Part shown: one piece after another, positions 33,539-41,018 of the stretch | Numbering within the stretch: position 1 is the first letter of the stretch | Layout: each line of letters starts with the position of its first letter | Assembly (NCBI GenBank): GCA_023701135.1 | Contig: JAMPXP010000022.1 | Span: 31,560 to 95,559, forward strand | Length of the DNA stretch: 64,000 bases | DNA from: Desulfobacula sp. | Lineage (GTDB): Bacteria > Desulfobacterota > Desulfobacteria > Desulfobacterales > Desulfobacteraceae | Direction of reading: 5' to 3' | Position numbers and translations under genes: made by a program | Notes under the pieces: model-generated | The model's input: the letters and a program-made list of their open reading frames with translations, nothing else | Databases searched by the model: none | What the model was told of the DNA's origin: nothing

Positions 33539-33571
33539 AAAAAAGCCGCAGGCTTGTCTGCCTGCGGCTTT
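33539..33571 (-). terminator. Attenuator terminator in the DAHP synthase leader
   Basis: On the minus strand AAAGCCGCAGGC pairs with GCCTGCGGCTTT over the loop AGACAA, then TTTTTTTATTTT. It stands about 60 bp upstream of the gene it would block, not after a gene. Its 5' arm overlaps CAGGCAGAC (33564-33556), which can instead pair with GTCTGCCTG in the leader peptide coding region. Confidence 0.88.
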
Positions 33572-33584
33572 GTGTTAATTAACC

Positions 33585-33659
33585 TTAACGCCGGACAGGC
33601 AGACCCGTATAATAATATACTGAATAAGAATAGAATCTGTCTGTCAAGCTGAATTTCAT
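33585..33659 (-). CDS. Tyrosine-rich leader peptide of the DAHP synthase attenuator
   Basis: A 24-codon frame, ATG at 33659-33657, TAA at 33587-33585, preceded by AAAGGGAG. It encodes MKFSLTDRFYSYSVYYYTG and five more residues: five Tyr and two Phe codons, with Tyr clustered in FYSYSVYYY. Sequence just before the Tyr run (GACAGACAGA, 33645-33636) can pair with TCTGCCTGTC (33603-33594), which can instead pair with the terminator 5' arm (33564-33556). These are the 1:2, 2:3 and 3:4 pairings of classical ribosome-stalling attenuators. Too short for routine gene calling. Confidence 0.85.
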   Translation of the reverse strand: MKFSLTDRFYSYSVYYYTGLPVRR

Positions 33660-33734
33660 CTTTTTTCTCCCTTTAGGATCCACATAGACCATAGATTTTT
33701 TTTCAAGTCAAGGGATTTGATAGGGATCTGAATT

Positions 33735-34154
33735 TTATTCTTCGGGAGCCACCCTGCCCCTCAGGCTTTTGATCCGGCTGTGCCTTGTTTTTTCATCCAG
33801 CCGTTTTTTACCGGCGGCCCTGGAGGGCCGGGTGGGCTTTCTTTTTTCCGGAACAGCCATGGACTTGAGGATCAATGCCAGGAGGCGCTTGACCGCATCC
33901 TCCCGGTTTTTATCCTGGCTCCGGAATCGCTGGGCCTTGATAATGATGACCCCGTCCTTGGAAATCCTCCGGTCGCTTAGGGCCGATAAGGCTTCTTTTA
34001 CCCGGCCGGGAAGGCTTGAACGGTGAATGTCAAACCGCATATGGACGGCGCTGGAAACCTTGTTGACATTCTGGCCTCCGGCCCCCTGGGCCCGGATGGC
34101 CTCAAAACGGATTTCCGTTTCGGGTATGCTGATTTCATCGGATATGAATACCAT
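33735..34154 (-). CDS. arfB: Peptidyl-tRNA hydrolase ArfB (ribosome rescue)
   Basis: 139 residues. FEAIRAQGAGGQNVNKVSSAVHMRFD carries the GGQ motif that hydrolyses peptidyl-tRNA; the basic tail (KRKPTRPSRAAGKKRLDEKTRHSR) is the part that enters the empty mRNA channel. The length suits ArfB/YaeJ rather than the longer release factors. Known role: rescues ribosomes stalled on non-stop mRNA. Confidence 0.92.
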   Translation of the reverse strand: MVFISDEISIPETEIRFEAIRAQGAGGQNVNKVSSAVHMRFDIHRSSLPGRVKEALSALSDRRISKDGVIIIKAQRFRSQDKNREDAVKRLLALILKSMAVPEKRKPTRPSRAAGKKRLDEKTRHSRIKSLRGRVAPEE

Positions 34155-34276
34155 TTCTGCCTGTTCTTTTTGGGTTCCAAAGCCTGATCATAGAAAATAA
34201 TGGTTGAAAACAAAAGCAGAATCTGTCTTCATTCAACCGGACAGACCATTTACCATTTAAAACAGGGAGGATGAGG

Positions 34277-34744
34277 ATGACCCTTACATTTCTTCTGGTG
34301 GATGATGAACCGGAACTCATCAAGGCCCTGGCCCAGAGGCTTCGCCACCGGGGCTATGAAGCAGACTGCCTTTTTTCCGGGAAAGAGGCCCTGAAACGGC
34401 TTGAGGACGATCACGCCATTGACGTTGTGGTCCTGGATATACGGATGCCGGAATATGACGGGGTTGAAACGGTCAGGGAATTGAAGAAAACGCATCCCCT
34501 GGTGGAAGTCATCATGCTGACGGGCCATGCCGACGTTCAATCCGCGGTTGAGACCATTCAATACGGGGCCTTTGATTATCTGACAAAGCCCTGTGACATC
34601 GACCTTCTGATTTCCAAGGCGGAAAAGGCCTATTCCAGAAAAAAAGAACGGGAGGCCAGGATTTTCGACATCCGGACAAAGCCCTATATCACAAAACAGG
34701 AAAGGGATGAGATGATGGCAAAAGTCCTTAAGAACCCGGCCTAG
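34277..34744 (+). CDS. Single-domain response regulator (REC)
   Basis: 155 residues. TFLLVDDEPELIKAL gives the acidic pair, VVLDIRMPEYDG the phospho-Asp, MLTGHAD the switch Thr region and YLTKPCD the Lys. No output domain follows the receiver; the tail of about 35 residues is charged and helical. ATG 34277 lies 6 bases after GGAGG; ATG 34271 would overlap it. No kinase is adjacent. Confidence 0.88.
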   Translation: MTLTFLLVDDEPELIKALAQRLRHRGYEADCLFSGKEALKRLEDDHAIDVVVLDIRMPEYDGVETVRELKKTHPLVEVIMLTGHADVQSAVETIQYGAFDYLTKPCDIDLLISKAEKAYSRKKEREARIFDIRTKPYITKQERDEMMAKVLKNPA

Positions 34745-34798
34745 TCGCCCCGCTTCCCCTGGGAAGGGCTGTTCAGAATGGCGGGAAGACAGGCGTTG

Positions 34799-35563
34799 CT
34801 AAGATTTGTTTCCGATGGGAATGGAACAGAGCCTTTCCATGGTTTTGTAATCCGTAAGATCGCACTGGATCGGGGTAATGGAAATGCAGTTTTCAGACAG
34901 GGCATGGGTGTCGGTGTCCATTTCCCCGTCGGCCCGGCCGGCATTGCCATACCAGTAATAGAATCTGTTTTTGGGGTCCAGGCGTTTTTCAAACTGATCC
35001 GATACATTGTTCTGGGCCTGGCGGGTGATGCGGACCCCCCGGACCCCGTCCACGGGAATGTCCGGGGCATTGATGTTCAGAAAGGTCCCTTTCGGCAGGC
35101 CGAAATCATGGACTTTTTCCGCAAGCCCTGCAATAAACCCGGACATGCCTTTAAAATCCAGTTCGTTCCCGGTTTTCCGGATGGAGACCGCCATGCTCAG
35201 TATCCGGTTCAGGGCACCTTCCCTGGCCGCGCCCACCGTGCCTGAATAATTGATATCCACCCCGGTGTTGCAGCCGGGGTTGATTCCTGAAATGATCAGG
35301 TCCGGCTTGGACGGGCAGAGTTCAAAAAGCCCGAGCTTGATGCAGTCGGCCGGGGTCCCGGTGATGCCGTATCCCTGGCTGCCGTTGTTCAGGGGGAGGG
35401 CCTGGATCCGCATGGGCTGGTTCAGGCTGATGCCGTGGCCCACGGCGCTCTTTTCCCTGTCCGGAGCGATCAGCAGGACCTCGTGGTCGGCGCTCAGGGC
35501 CTCATAAAGGGCCAGGATGCCCGGGGCATTGTATCCGTCATCATTTGTCAGAAGAATTCTCAT
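34799..35563 (-). CDS. surE: 5'-nucleotidase SurE
   Basis: 254 residues, full length. MRILLTNDDGYNAPGI begins with the metal-binding Asp pair; SAVGHGISLNQPMR carries the Ser ligand and ISGINPGCNTGVDINYSGTVGAAREG the Asn ligand and dimer region. Dephosphorylates nucleoside 5'/3'-monophosphates. Convergent with the response regulator, 54 bp apart. In other proteobacteria surE is near pcm and rpoS; neither is here. Confidence 0.94.
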   Translation of the reverse strand: MRILLTNDDGYNAPGILALYEALSADHEVLLIAPDREKSAVGHGISLNQPMRIQALPLNNGSQGYGITGTPADCIKLGLFELCPSKPDLIISGINPGCNTGVDINYSGTVGAAREGALNRILSMAVSIRKTGNELDFKGMSGFIAGLAEKVHDFGLPKGTFLNINAPDIPVDGVRGVRITRQAQNNVSDQFEKRLDPKNRFYYWYGNAGRADGEMDTDTHALSENCISITPIQCDLTDYKTMERLCSIPIGNKS

Positions 35564-35714
35564 GATTGTAATTCTGGGGCCTTATCCGGATTTTGTCAAG
35601 GCTCCCCTCCCGGATTCCAGGCGGCTTCGGCCTGGCAAAGCCCTTGCTTTTCTTGCAAAATATGGATTTTTGTGGTTAAGCTGACAAGAAAATTATATGA
35701 AAGGCGGATTTTTT

Positions 35715-36131
35715 ATGAAAACCTATAGAAAAGAACTCTGGTTTGACATCCCGACACGGCGGGCCTTTATCAATATCACCCCGGAAATCCGGCGCTGCCT
35801 GGATGAAAGCGGCATTAAAGAAGGCCTGGTGCTGGTCAACGCCATGCATATCACGGCCTCGGTCTTTATCAATGATGATGAGGCCGGGCTCCATCATGAC
35901 TATGACCGCTGGCTGGAAAAGCTGGCTCCCCATGAACCGGTTTCCCAGTACCGCCACAATGTGGGTGAAGACAATGCCGACGCCCACATGAAGCGGCAGA
36001 TCATGGGCCGGGAGGTGGTGGTGGCGGTTACAAAGGGCGAGCTTGATTTCGGTACCTGGGAACAGATTTTTTACGGTGAATTTGACGGCAAAAGAAAAAA
36101 ACGGGTCCTGGTCAAAATCATCGGGGAATAA
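35715..36131 (+). CDS. yjbQ: YjbQ/UPF0047 family protein
   Basis: 138 residues. [36 protein letters not shown] and [49 protein letters not shown] match the UPF0047 trimer family, whose His residues can bind metal. A weak thiamine-phosphate synthase activity has been reported for E. coli YjbQ; the main role is unknown. ATG 35715 is preferred over 35697 because of AAAGGCGG at about 35700. Confidence 0.9.
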   Translation: MKTYRKELWFDIPTRRAFINITPEIRRCLDESGIKEGLVLVNAMHITASVFINDDEAGLHHDYDRWLEKLAPHEPVSQYRHNVGEDNADAHMKRQIMGREVVVAVTKGELDFGTWEQIFYGEFDGKRKKRVLVKIIGE

Positions 36132-36143
36132 TCACCAACGCGG

Positions 36144-38555
36144 TTACGGCATCAGGGTCAGCCTTGCCGTTTCATGGGCGTCAATGGCCTGGTCGCTGAA
36201 CCACCAATATTTTTTTTCACCGGACATGAAGGCTTTAATCTGGTCCTTCTGGTGGGGGTGAAAGGTTCTGCCGGTCACTCCGCCGGGCAGGACGGCCAGG
36301 ATTTTGTCATTGTCCGAAAAATCCGCCACCATGCGCAGGGAAGCGCAGTGGGTGACCCCAAAGGGTTTGTCAAAATCATACCAGCCCCGGTAGAGGGTTT
36401 CCCCGGACCCGCCCGCGGGCATGGGGCCGGACCCCAGCAGGGCCTTGCCGGCCCCGTTTCGCCGGATGGGGTTCACCAGTTCCAGAGTGTGCACCTTTCC
36501 CCATTGCCATGTTTCAGGGTCGGGCCCCAGGAGGGGCTCCAAAAACCGGCTTGCCTTCAGGGCCGCCAGGTGAAACAGGTCTTCCATGGATTCGGTTTTA
36601 TCCGTTGTCCGGACATCGTCAAACAAGGGGGAATCCCCGCTTAAAATCATCCCTTCCATTTTTTCCTGCCAGAAATACCAATTGTTCAGGAGGGTCATGG
36701 CCTTTTCCGGTCCCAGGTCATCTTCAAAGGCCGCCATGGCGAAAAACCGGTAAACGGACTGGAAAACGGCGGGTGCAGCTTTTTGGGGATCATCGGTGAA
36801 ATCCCAGTCCGAGAGAATTTTACCCAGGCTTTTGGTATCTTCGTATTTCAGCAGGATTTCCGCTATGACGGGGGAAAGGTTCCGGGCCATGGGGTTTTTG
36901 ATATCCCGCTGATAACCCCATAAATCCTCAATGGATTTTTTCCCCGGTTCGGCCATGAGTTCCGCAATCCTGCGGTACCGGTAGGAAGGGGCAAAATAGG
37001 AGGAATAATAATAGGGAAAATCATGGGGAATGGTTTTCTGGTTGCAGGTGGCCAGCCAGTTTTTCTCCGGGTTCATGGCCGAGGGCATCTGGTCCGCCGG
37101 GATCCAGCCGGTCCAGTTGTCAATGGAATCCTTTACCGGAAAGGGAAAGGTGCCGTCGCCATTGGAACGGATGGGGATTTTTCCCGAGGCCTGGAAACCG
37201 ATATTGCCGTCGGCATCTGCAAAGACCCAGTTAAAGCAGCCCATAGGAACCTGTTTTAAGGCGGCGGCCAGCTCCCGGCTGTTTTTCGCCGTCAGCACAT
37301 CCATGAGACCGATGGCCGGTTCCATGGATTCGGCCGGGGCAAACCGCAGGGTGATGAGTTTGTCCGTGGCGTATCCTTCCAGGCTTTGGGAAACAACGGG
37401 CCCCCTCCGGGTGGACCGGATGGTGATGGTTTCTTCCCTGAAGCCGTTTGCGGCTGCCTTATCCTTTATCTTCAGGGTTTCCGTCATCTGCTCAAAGGGG
37501 ATGGAGGTTTCACCTTCCAGGTAATGGTCCGGGTTCTTCGGGTCAGGGGTTTCAATGTAGAGGTCCTGCATGTCCCCGTAATTATTGGTGGCGGACAGGG
37601 CGATATGCCCGGTCCTTCCCACGGACATGCCCGGGATTCCGGCGATGTTCACCCCGACGGCCCTGAATTCCGGGGTGATCAGTCCTATGGGGTACCAGAC
37701 GCCCGGCAGGATCCGCGGGTCCAGGTGGGGATCACCGCAGAGAACGGCCTTGCCCGTAGCGGACAGGGCCGGGGATATGGCCCAGTTATTGCTCCCGGCG
37801 CGAAGGGGGCGAAGGAGGGGATCACCGGCAAGGGCGAGGGCCTCCGGGATGGCGGGCAGTGAAGCCGAAAGGGCTTCCTTTTGCGGCATATTGAATATTC
37901 CGGTATCGTTGGGGTCATCGGCATTGATATTCACGGGCATGAGCCGGGAGGCGGCTTCATATCCCAGGGTTTCCAGGAGCATCTGGGCCGTGGTTTCCGT
38001 ACCGAGATTGGCGGCCGTGGAATAGCCCATATAATAAAGAACCCCCACGGAATCGGCCACGGTCCATTTTTCAGCCTGGATCCCGGCCAATTTGAACTCC
38101 GCATGGATATCCTCCGGGCAGGTGTCGATAAAGGCATTGATGCCGTTCACATAATTCTGGAAAAAGGCCCTGGTGTTGTCATCCAGAATCTGTTCCTGTT
38201 TTTGGGCCATGCGGTAAAGACCGATGGTTTTCATGCGGATATCCAGATTTCGAGCCACCGGTCCGGCCAGTTCGCAGACCCTGCCCTGAATGAAAAGCCG
38301 GGTCACCTGCATCTGGAAGAGCCTGTCCTGGGCCGTTACAAAGCCCTGGGCCATGATCGCATCATCGGTGTTTCCGGCATGAACATAGGCCATGCCGTTT
38401 TCATCCCGCTGGATAAGGACCTTGTCCTTGAGACCCTGAATCTGAATTTCGCCGGTATTTTGGTAATCATTCAGCAAGGGCAGGCAGAAAAATGCAATGA
38501 GGCCGACGGCGGCTAAACAGATCAGAACAATAAGGCTGTAACGAAACCCCTTCAT
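36144..38555 (-). CDS. Penicillin acylase family Ntn-hydrolase precursor
   Basis: 803 residues, with an N-terminal signal/anchor (YSLIVLICLAAVGLIAFFCL). The precursor is predicted to cleave itself at AG-SNNW so that Ser255 becomes the N-terminal nucleophile of the beta chain; LCGDPHLDPRILPGVWY and SATNNYGDMQDLYIET are beta-chain family blocks. The alpha chain would run from the signal to about 230. Hydrolyses amide bonds of N-acyl compounds in the periplasm; acyl-homoserine lactones are one known substrate class, but specificity is not readable here. Confidence 0.9.
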   Translation of the reverse strand: MKGFRYSLIVLICLAAVGLIAFFCLPLLNDYQNTGEIQIQGLKDKVLIQRDENGMAYVHAGNTDDAIMAQGFVTAQDRLFQMQVTRLFIQGRVCELAGPVARNLDIRMKTIGLYRMAQKQEQILDDNTRAFFQNYVNGINAFIDTCPEDIHAEFKLAGIQAEKWTVADSVGVLYYMGYSTAANLGTETTAQMLLETLGYEAASRLMPVNINADDPNDTGIFNMPQKEALSASLPAIPEALALAGDPLLRPLRAGSNNWAISPALSATGKAVLCGDPHLDPRILPGVWYPIGLITPEFRAVGVNIAGIPGMSVGRTGHIALSATNNYGDMQDLYIETPDPKNPDHYLEGETSIPFEQMTETLKIKDKAAANGFREETITIRSTRRGPVVSQSLEGYATDKLITLRFAPAESMEPAIGLMDVLTAKNSRELAAALKQVPMGCFNWVFADADGNIGFQASGKIPIRSNGDGTFPFPVKDSIDNWTGWIPADQMPSAMNPEKNWLATCNQKTIPHDFPYYYSSYFAPSYRYRRIAELMAEPGKKSIEDLWGYQRDIKNPMARNLSPVIAEILLKYEDTKSLGKILSDWDFTDDPQKAAPAVFQSVYRFFAMAAFEDDLGPEKAMTLLNNWYFWQEKMEGMILSGDSPLFDDVRTTDKTESMEDLFHLAALKASRFLEPLLGPDPETWQWGKVHTLELVNPIRRNGAGKALLGSGPMPAGGSGETLYRGWYDFDKPFGVTHCASLRMVADFSDNDKILAVLPGGVTGRTFHPHQKDQIKAFMSGEKKYWWFSDQAIDAHETARLTLMP

Positions 38556-38706
38556 GCGTATCTCCCTTTTTTCGGTAAACCCATCGAGAAACCATAGAAT
38601 ACCGGTGGAGGGGATGTCAATTAATTTATGCTGTTATATGCCTGATCTGCATATCCATGGAAATTGGCTTTAAGGCTATAAGGGAATACCGGCAGAGGGG
38701 TTGGGG

Positions 38707-38755
38707 TGGAGCCAATGTGCGGACTCGAACCGCAGGCCTGCTCATTACGAGTGAG
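38707..38755 (-). tRNA. 3' half of tRNA-Thr(CGT), truncated (attachment-site remnant)
   Basis: Minus strand: anticodon arm CTCACTCGTAATGAG with anticodon CGT, variable loop, T arm TGCGG-TTCGAGT-CCGCA, acceptor 3' strand CATTGGC, then T and an encoded CCA. The D arm and 5' acceptor strand are absent; beyond 38756 the sequence no longer folds as tRNA. A tRNA 3' end without its 5' half is the usual footprint of site-specific integration, with the element lying on the side of the lost half (higher coordinates). Confidence 0.85.
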
Positions 38756-38791
38756 AGCCTTCGAGTTTTCCAAACTCCTCAAAAACTATGG

Positions 38792-38815
38792 AACCCCTTT
38801 TAAATAAGGGGTTTT
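38792..38815 (+). terminator. Hairpin next to the tRNA-Thr fragment
   Basis: AACCCCTT pairs with AAGGGGTT over the loop TTAAAT, followed by TTCATTTTT. May end transcription at the element edge. The stretch 38556-39377 otherwise has no gene; it holds the tRNA fragment, this hairpin and the repeats listed separately. Confidence 0.5.
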
Positions 38816-38946
38816 CATTTTTCCGATATTGTCCCATTTTTTCCCATTTTAGCACGTTTTAGAATCATTTTCTCACACAGACTCTCACACAGAAATTTTC
38901 ATTTACACCTTTATATCAAGCTGTTTTTCAAATATTATTTGGACGG

Positions 38947-38986
38947 TTGGACGATGTGGACGATGATTTTTTCAAAACTTTTTTCA
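38947..38986 (+). repeat. Iteron-like direct repeat, copy 1
   Basis: A 40-bp unit beginning TTGGACGATGTGGACGATGA and continuing TTTTTTCAAAACTTTTTTCA, identical at 39158-39197. Each copy holds two phased GGACGATG units, and an extra GGACGGT lies just before this copy. Confidence 0.85.
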
Positions 38987-39157
38987 GATATCAATGATTC
39001 CATGATGATACCTTCCTAAAAGCCAACACCTCCTGAATAAAATCCTGCCAATTTTGGGCCTGATCAGCCCTTTGTATATTTGATTGGCCCATCATGGACG
39101 ATCATCAAAGGTATTGGACGATGGATATTCTTTTCAAACCAATTGAAATCATTACGT

Positions 39158-39197
39158 TTGGACGATGTGGACGATGATTTTTTCAAAACTTTTTTCA
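39158..39197 (+). repeat. Iteron-like direct repeat, copy 2
   Basis: Exact second copy of 38947-38986, 211 bp downstream and 180 bp before the ATPase gene. Between the copies GGACGAT recurs at about 39097 and 39117. Repeated short motifs next to an AT-rich stretch before a replication-type ATPase resemble a plasmid or phage origin, or operator sites. Confidence 0.85.
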
Positions 39198-39377
39198 AAA
39201 TAATCACTCAAACAATTCCCTAAAATCCTGTTCTATTTTTGTTCGACACAAAATATCGAGTTTTCGGCACTCATTGTCAACCTCTTTTCGGGTAAGAGCC
39301 ACAATAAAAAATCATAAAAATGAATCTTCTGGTGGTGGCTTCCAGGGATTCATAAAAAAAGAAAGGAAATAGAAAGT

Positions 39378-40949
39378 ATGACAACAATGCCGATGGATTT
39401 TTTTCAGGAACCTTTAGATTTTAAAAAGTTTGATCTTTTTAAAACAGAAAGCGATGAGGCCTTCATTACTTATATGGGCGTCACGTATTCATTGAAGGGT
39501 TCAAAGTTTACAAAACTTTTGAATCAGCTCCATTTTGAGCTGACAGAATTTTTCCCCCCCAAAGGAGACATTAAACAGATCGTTGATGATTTAGACACCT
39601 TCACCAAGATTTTCTGTGCTATCAAACCTATTTTTTATCGGGTTGCAAGACTTGGGGATACTGTTTATATCGATTCCGGTAATGAACAATTTGATGTCAT
39701 CGAAATTTCTGGTGATTCAATAAAGATTGTTACCAATCCGCCTGCAAAATTCATTCGGTCTACAATTGAAAGAAAGATTGGAGCACCGGATTTGAACGCT
39801 GTGGCCAAGGATTTGAACCTGTTAAAAAAGTATGTTCCTTTCAAGTCGGAACAAGACTTTGTCCTGTTTGTTTCCTGGCTTTTATCCTGCATGAACACAA
39901 ACGGTGGATACCCGCCGCTTTTCCTGATCGGGGAGCAGGGTTCCGCCAAGAGCACTACGACCGCCTTCATTAAAGACCTTCTGGACAACTCAGCGGTTCC
40001 CTTGAGGAATCTTTCCAAATCCATGAGAGACCTGATGATAGCGGCCAGCAATGATTATATCCTTTGCTATGACAACATTTCTGAAATCACCGACAAGCAA
40101 TCTGATAGCCTTTGCAAACTTGCCACCGGAGCCGGTTTTACAACAAGAAAGCTTTATACATCCACCGAGGAGACCCAGTTGACCTGTAAACGTCCCACGG
40201 TGATCAATACCATCAGCTTTATCCCGACACGGCAGGACTTGCTGGATAGATCTGTTATCGTTTTCGTCAACCATATCAAACCCGAAGAAAGAAAAACTGT
40301 GAAAGAGTTGTGGGAATCCTGGCACCAGGACCGGCCCTTAATTTTTGGGGCGTTATGTCATGCGGTTTCTGCAGCCCTTCGGAATTATGACAAGGTGAAT
40401 GAAGAGAACCTCCCCAGGATGGCTGATTTTGCAAAATGGGTTACCGCGGCTGAAGAACAGTTACCCTGGGAGAAGGGTTTGTTCCTTGAAACCTTGGAGA
40501 ATTCAAGGATCATGACGGTTGAGGATACGATTGAGGCAGAACCAGTGGCCATGACCATACTAAACCTGATGGCGGATAAGGGCCAATGGATTGGAAATGC
40601 ATCTGAGCTTCTGGATGCCCTCGATAACTGTATTGATCAGGCCCGCAACCGATATCCCGGTTGGCCCAAGATCCCGAACCAGTTGACCCGTAAAATCGGC
40701 AGAGTCTCTGCATTCCTTCGGGAGAAGGGCATCCTCGTTGAAAAACGGCATTCCGGTGAGCGGTTTATAGAAATTATGAACCTGAATCATGTGGCAAAGG
40801 AAGATGATATCAGAAAAATCATGGGAGAAGTAAGAAGCGCATTTTCAGAGGCCCCGTTGTCTCCTGAGCTGCCGGAGATTTCTGAAAATAATGACCATGA
40901 GGATGCTGCCTTGGTAATGGAAGATTCTGGAAGAGTCTCGGATTTCTAA
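39378..40949 (+). CDS. Element-borne P-loop ATPase, helicase-like
   Basis: 523 residues. Central ATPase core: LFLIGEQGSAKSTTTAF (Walker A, about residue 178) and YILCYDNISE (Walker B region), then an RPTVINTISFIPTRQDLLDRSVIVFV block similar to sensor/arginine-finger sequences in D5/primase-associated helicases of phages and integrative elements. The N-terminal 150 residues lack a recognisable primase catalytic motif; the C-terminus has a winged-helix-like part (LTRKIGRVSAFLREKGILVEKRH). It is preceded by the iterons and followed by the methyltransferase/radical-SAM fusion on the same strand. Likely acts in replication or maintenance of the element; unproven. Confidence 0.72.
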   Translation: MTTMPMDFFQEPLDFKKFDLFKTESDEAFITYMGVTYSLKGSKFTKLLNQLHFELTEFFPPKGDIKQIVDDLDTFTKIFCAIKPIFYRVARLGDTVYIDSGNEQFDVIEISGDSIKIVTNPPAKFIRSTIERKIGAPDLNAVAKDLNLLKKYVPFKSEQDFVLFVSWLLSCMNTNGGYPPLFLIGEQGSAKSTTTAFIKDLLDNSAVPLRNLSKSMRDLMIAASNDYILCYDNISEITDKQSDSLCKLATGAGFTTRKLYTSTEETQLTCKRPTVINTISFIPTRQDLLDRSVIVFVNHIKPEERKTVKELWESWHQDRPLIFGALCHAVSAALRNYDKVNEENLPRMADFAKWVTAAEEQLPWEKGLFLETLENSRIMTVEDTIEAEPVAMTILNLMADKGQWIGNASELLDALDNCIDQARNRYPGWPKIPNQLTRKIGRVSAFLREKGILVEKRHSGERFIEIMNLNHVAKEDDIRKIMGEVRSAFSEAPLSPELPEISENNDHEDAALVMEDSGRVSDF

Positions 40950-40966
40950 TGTTTTAATCTTATTGG

Positions 40967-40991
40967 ACCGGTCATCCTCTGGGTGGCCGGT
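40967..40991 (+). other. Hairpin between ATPase and fusion gene
   Basis: ACCGGTCATCC pairs with GGGTGGCCGGT over the loop TCT (11 bp with two G-U pairs). No T tract follows, so it may reduce read-through, protect an mRNA end or mark a processing site. Confidence 0.5.
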
Positions 40992-41018
40992 TCAACAAAA
41001 TAAAAAGGAAAGATGCTT

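Noticed and set aside
34745..34798. Terminator between the response regulator and surE
   Set aside because: CTTCCC/GGGAAG leaves a two-base loop and no T tract.
38938..39197. CRISPR array
   Set aside because: Only two long copies with short motifs inside and irregular spacing; no regular spacers and no cas genes.
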